DNA from: Chloroflexota bacterium
GTDB lineage: Bacteria > Chloroflexota > UBA5177 > JANWHV01
NCBI GenBank assembly: GCA_025924845.1
Contig: JAICHN010000238.1
Coordinates: 1-8,077 of the forward strand
Direction of reading: 5' to 3'
Length of the DNA stretch: 8,077 bases
The notes beneath the pieces are model-generated. The model worked only from the letters and a program-made list of their open reading frames with translations. It was not told where the DNA came from and searched no databases. The position numbers were made by a program, and so were the translations under genes. This document shows, piece by piece, positions 6,072 to 8,077 of the stretch (its first letter is position 1; every line of letters begins with the position of its first letter).

Positions 6072-7166
6072 TTGGACGAGGCATATTTGGTGTTGGCCGA
6101 CGGTGCGGTATTTCCCGGCCGAGGCTTTGGGGCGGACGTGGAGTGCGAGGGGGAGGTGGTCTTCACCACGGGCATGGTGGGCTATCCGGAGAGCCTGACC
6201 GATCCCTCCTATCGGGGCCAGATCCTCGTCTTCACCTACCCGCTGATCGGCAACTACGGGGTGCCCGCGCGGGAACTGGTCGACGGCATTCCGAGCCGCT
6301 TCGAATCCGGCCGGATCCAGGTTCGCGGCGTGGCGGTGGCGCGCTATTGCGCCGAGCCCAGTCACCACGGGTCAATCTCCAGCCTCGGTGCCTGGCTGGA
6401 AGAAGCGGGCATACCGGGGATAGAGGGCGTTGACACCCGTGCCCTCACTCAGCGCCTGCGCACGGACGGCGTGGTACACGGTCAGATCGTCCACGCCGCC
6501 GATCTCGAGGCGGCGCGCGCCCGCGCCGTGGAAGGGGTGGTCGAGACGGATCTCGTGGCCGAGGTTTCGATCGAGGCGCCGCGCTTCCTTTGCGCCGCCG
6601 CCGGGCAGAGCGGACCTACCGTCGCCGTACTCGATTGCGGGGTAAAGAACAATATTCTCCGCGCGCTCCTGGGGCGCGGCGCCGGGGTGCTGCAGGTACC
6701 CTGGGACGAGGATCCGGAGGAGTGCGGCCGGCCGATCGATGGGGTGGTCGTCTCGAACGGTCCCGGCGACCCCAAGGATGCCGGTCGGGCCGTGGCGGTC
6801 GTGCGCCGGCTCCTTGAGCGGAACGTTCCTACTTTCGGCATTTGCTACGGGAACCAGGTGCTGGCGCTCGCGGCGGGCGCCGACACCTACAAACTGAAGT
6901 GGGGCCATCGCGGCCAGAACCAGCCGTGCGTGGACCTCGACACCGGCCGCTGCTACATCACCAGTCAGAATCACGGCTATTCAGTGGACGAGTCCAGCCT
7001 TCCGAGCGGCTGGGAGCCCTGGTTCCGCAATGCCAACGACCAGTCGAATGAGGGCATCCGCCACCGTGAAAAGCCGTTCAGCGCCGTGCAGTTTCATCCC
7101 GAGGCGCATCCCGGTCCCGAGGACATGAGTTTTCTGATCGATCAGTTTCTGGCATCACTCGGCTGA
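6072..7166 (+). CDS. carA: Carbamoyl-phosphate synthase small (glutaminase) subunit
   Basis: CarA hydrolyses glutamine and channels ammonia to CarB for carbamoyl phosphate, feeding pyrimidine and arginine synthesis in the cytoplasm. From TTG 6072 the product has 364 residues, normal for the family, and begins LDEAYLVLADGAVF as CarA proteins do. Numbers below use this start. The N-terminal CarA domain includes EVVFTTGMVGYPESLTDPSY (28-47) and PLIGNYGV (57-64). The class I glutamine amidotransferase domain covers about 182-364: SNGPGDP (228-234), the nucleophile Cys258 in FGICYGNQ, KWGHRGQNQP (276-285), ITSQNHGY (296-303), and His342 and Glu344 in VQFHPEAHPGPED. Tyr-Gly-Asn-Gln after the Cys replaces the common Leu-Gly-His-Gln. 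The GNQ and GQNQP forms recall archaeal-type CarA. The open frame reaches GTG 5979, but that extension lacks family similarity and a ribosome site. No carB follows. The gene converges with the DUF2079 gene 14 bp away. Confidence 0.93.
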   Translation: MDEAYLVLADGAVFPGRGFGADVECEGEVVFTTGMVGYPESLTDPSYRGQILVFTYPLIGNYGVPARELVDGIPSRFESGRIQVRGVAVARYCAEPSHHGSISSLGAWLEEAGIPGIEGVDTRALTQRLRTDGVVHGQIVHAADLEAARARAVEGVVETDLVAEVSIEAPRFLCAAAGQSGPTVAVLDCGVKNNILRALLGRGAGVLQVPWDEDPEECGRPIDGVVVSNGPGDPKDAGRAVAVVRRLLERNVPTFGICYGNQVLALAAGADTYKLKWGHRGQNQPCVDLDTGRCYITSQNHGYSVDESSLPSGWEPWFRNANDQSNEGIRHREKPFSAVQFHPEAHPGPEDMSFLIDQFLASLG

Positions 7167-7180
7167 TTCGGCCCGCCGCG

Positions 7181-8077
7181 TTATTGCCTGAGATACAGTA
7201 CGATATCGTCGCGCTTCGCGACCAGATGCCAATGCGGATCGTGCTCGATGGCCGCCACGGCGCGCTGCCGCTTGGCCTCCGTGGCCGACGTTTCACGAAG
7301 GTCAAACAGGAGCGCCTGGGCCTGCGCGTACCCGGTGAAGAAGTGGGTGACCCATACCCGCTCGGTCAAATGCGCGCCCATTTGATTGTCGACCGCGAGT
7401 GGGACACCGGCCGGCACCATGGCGCTCAGGGCGGCCATGGCCCGCTCGCGTGGCCCCCACTCGTACTGGGAGGGCGTCCAACCGCGGGCGCCGGGCAGTG
7501 GACCGACCAGCCATGCCGCCGCCGCCACGAGGATCAGGAGGGTGGCCGTGATGGGGAGCCGCGCGGTGGGGCGGAAGCGGAGCAGGCCATGGACCGTACC
7601 CACGAAGAGCAATGGCAAGAGCGGAGCCGCGTAGTGATAGTGGAAATCGTATTGCAGGGGGTACGTGCTGAACACGGTGTACACCATGGTCGGCACGATC
7701 AGCACCACGGCCCAGCCGCCAACCAGGGGTAGGCCAAGCAGCGGCACGAGGAGGAGGGCAATATACTTGAGTTTGGCCGCGCTCCAGAAGTGCGCGAGAT
7801 AATCGAGGTTGAGCCGCCCATGCTCGATGATCCCGCCCTGGTAGCGGCTGGTGAATAGGTAGGGGCCGCCCCGGATGTGCGGCACGGCGGTATAGACGAC
7901 GCCGACGATCCAGCCCAGGCCCAGCACGATCAGCGCCGCGCCAAGGGTTCGTCGCCGATACCTGAACGCGGCGAAGACGCCGAAGGCGGCCACGATTAGG
8001 CCGACCTCTTCCTTAAACAGGAGGGCAATGCACAATAAAGTGACGGCCGCGCCGATCCGGTCCGCATCCAGCCGTTC
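7181..8077 (-). CDS. DUF2079 family polytopic membrane protein, 5' end cut by window edge
   Basis: The last 298 residues of an integral membrane protein are visible, ending at TAA 7181-7183. The frame is open to the right edge, so the N-terminal part is missing; DUF2079 proteins are usually well over 400 residues. Recognition rests on FKEEVGL (visible residues 21-27), the loop YPLQYDFHYHYAAPLLPLLF (139-158), several hydrophobic helices, and a soluble C-terminal region of about 110 residues beginning near WTPSQYEWGPRERAM (200-214) that ends YLRQ. The KE(E/D)VG and HYHYAAP-like motifs are the family's hallmarks. DUF2079 proteins look like GT-C-fold glycosyltransferases, but no activity is established. 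A TTG at 8033-8035 lies inside conserved helix sequence and is not the start. It converges on carA with a 14-base gap and belongs to a transcription unit entering from the right. Confidence 0.87.
   Translation of the reverse strand, partial: ERLDADRIGAAVTLLCIALLFKEEVGLIVAAFGVFAAFRYRRRTLGAALIVLGLGWIVGVVYTAVPHIRGGPYLFTSRYQGGIIEHGRLNLDYLAHFWSAAKLKYIALLLVPLLGLPLVGGWAVVLIVPTMVYTVFSTYPLQYDFHYHYAAPLLPLLFVGTVHGLLRFRPTARLPITATLLILVAAAAWLVGPLPGARGWTPSQYEWGPRERAMAALSAMVPAGVPLAVDNQMGAHLTERVWVTHFFTGYAQAQALLFDLRETSATEAKRQRAVAAIEHDPHWHLVAKRDDIVLYLRQ

Noticed and set aside
6372..6974. 200-codon minus-strand open frame inside carA
   Set aside because: It is fully covered by the conserved carA glutaminase coding sequence; an antisense shadow.
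1..8077. Search for tRNA, rRNA, CRISPR arrays, insertion-sequence ends or attachment sites
   Set aside because: No regularly spaced repeats, transposase-like frames, terminal inverted repeats or tRNA-like sequence were recognised. Nearly all of the window is occupied by the seven coding genes.

Overview
The window is a high-GC bacterial chromosome fragment densely packed with genes. It holds seven protein-coding genes and no RNA genes, mobile elements or CRISPR. The organism cannot be fixed from sequence alone. Two polytopic GT-C-type glycosyltransferases and a DUF2079 membrane protein next to an archaeal-flavoured carA, with non-ATG starts, suggest a Chloroflexota-like or similar soil or thermal lineage. 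That placement is inference and weak.

Layout. Positions 1-5903 carry five minus-strand genes, read from right to left. They are a PIG-V/Mannosyl_trans2-like membrane glycosyltransferase (4647-5903), a PMT/ArnT-like (GT39/GT83-type) membrane glycosyltransferase (2995-4659), a DUF2071/YqjF-family protein (2252-2998), a COG1233 phytoene-desaturase-like FAD oxidoreductase (850-2265) and an SDR oxidoreductase (798 down past the left edge). The first four overlap one another by 13, 4 and 14 bp, and only 51 bp separates the fourth from the SDR. This is the pattern of a single translationally coupled operon. A candidate sigma-70-like promoter facing it lies at 5949-5977.

Divergent from the operon, on the plus strand, is carA, the glutaminase subunit of carbamoyl-phosphate synthetase. 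It ends at 7166. Its most likely start is TTG at 6072 rather than the upstream GTG or ATG, because a strong Shine-Dalgarno and the family's usual N-terminus both point there. No carB follows. Fourteen bases downstream, convergent on the minus strand, is the 3' part of a DUF2079 membrane protein that runs off the right edge.

How the genes may work together. carA supplies ammonia from glutamine for pyrimidine and arginine synthesis and is probably unrelated to the rest. The operon couples two lipid-linked sugar transferases to a flavoprotein, an SDR and a DUF2071 protein. A joint role in making or decorating an envelope glycolipid, or in tailoring its isoprenoid carrier, is a reasonable but untested reading. 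It is the best candidate here for something undescribed. The other points worth a look are start-codon reassignment of two genes, an altered nucleophile motif in CarA, short tandem repeats in the divergent promoter region, and an unusual C-terminus on the SDR.
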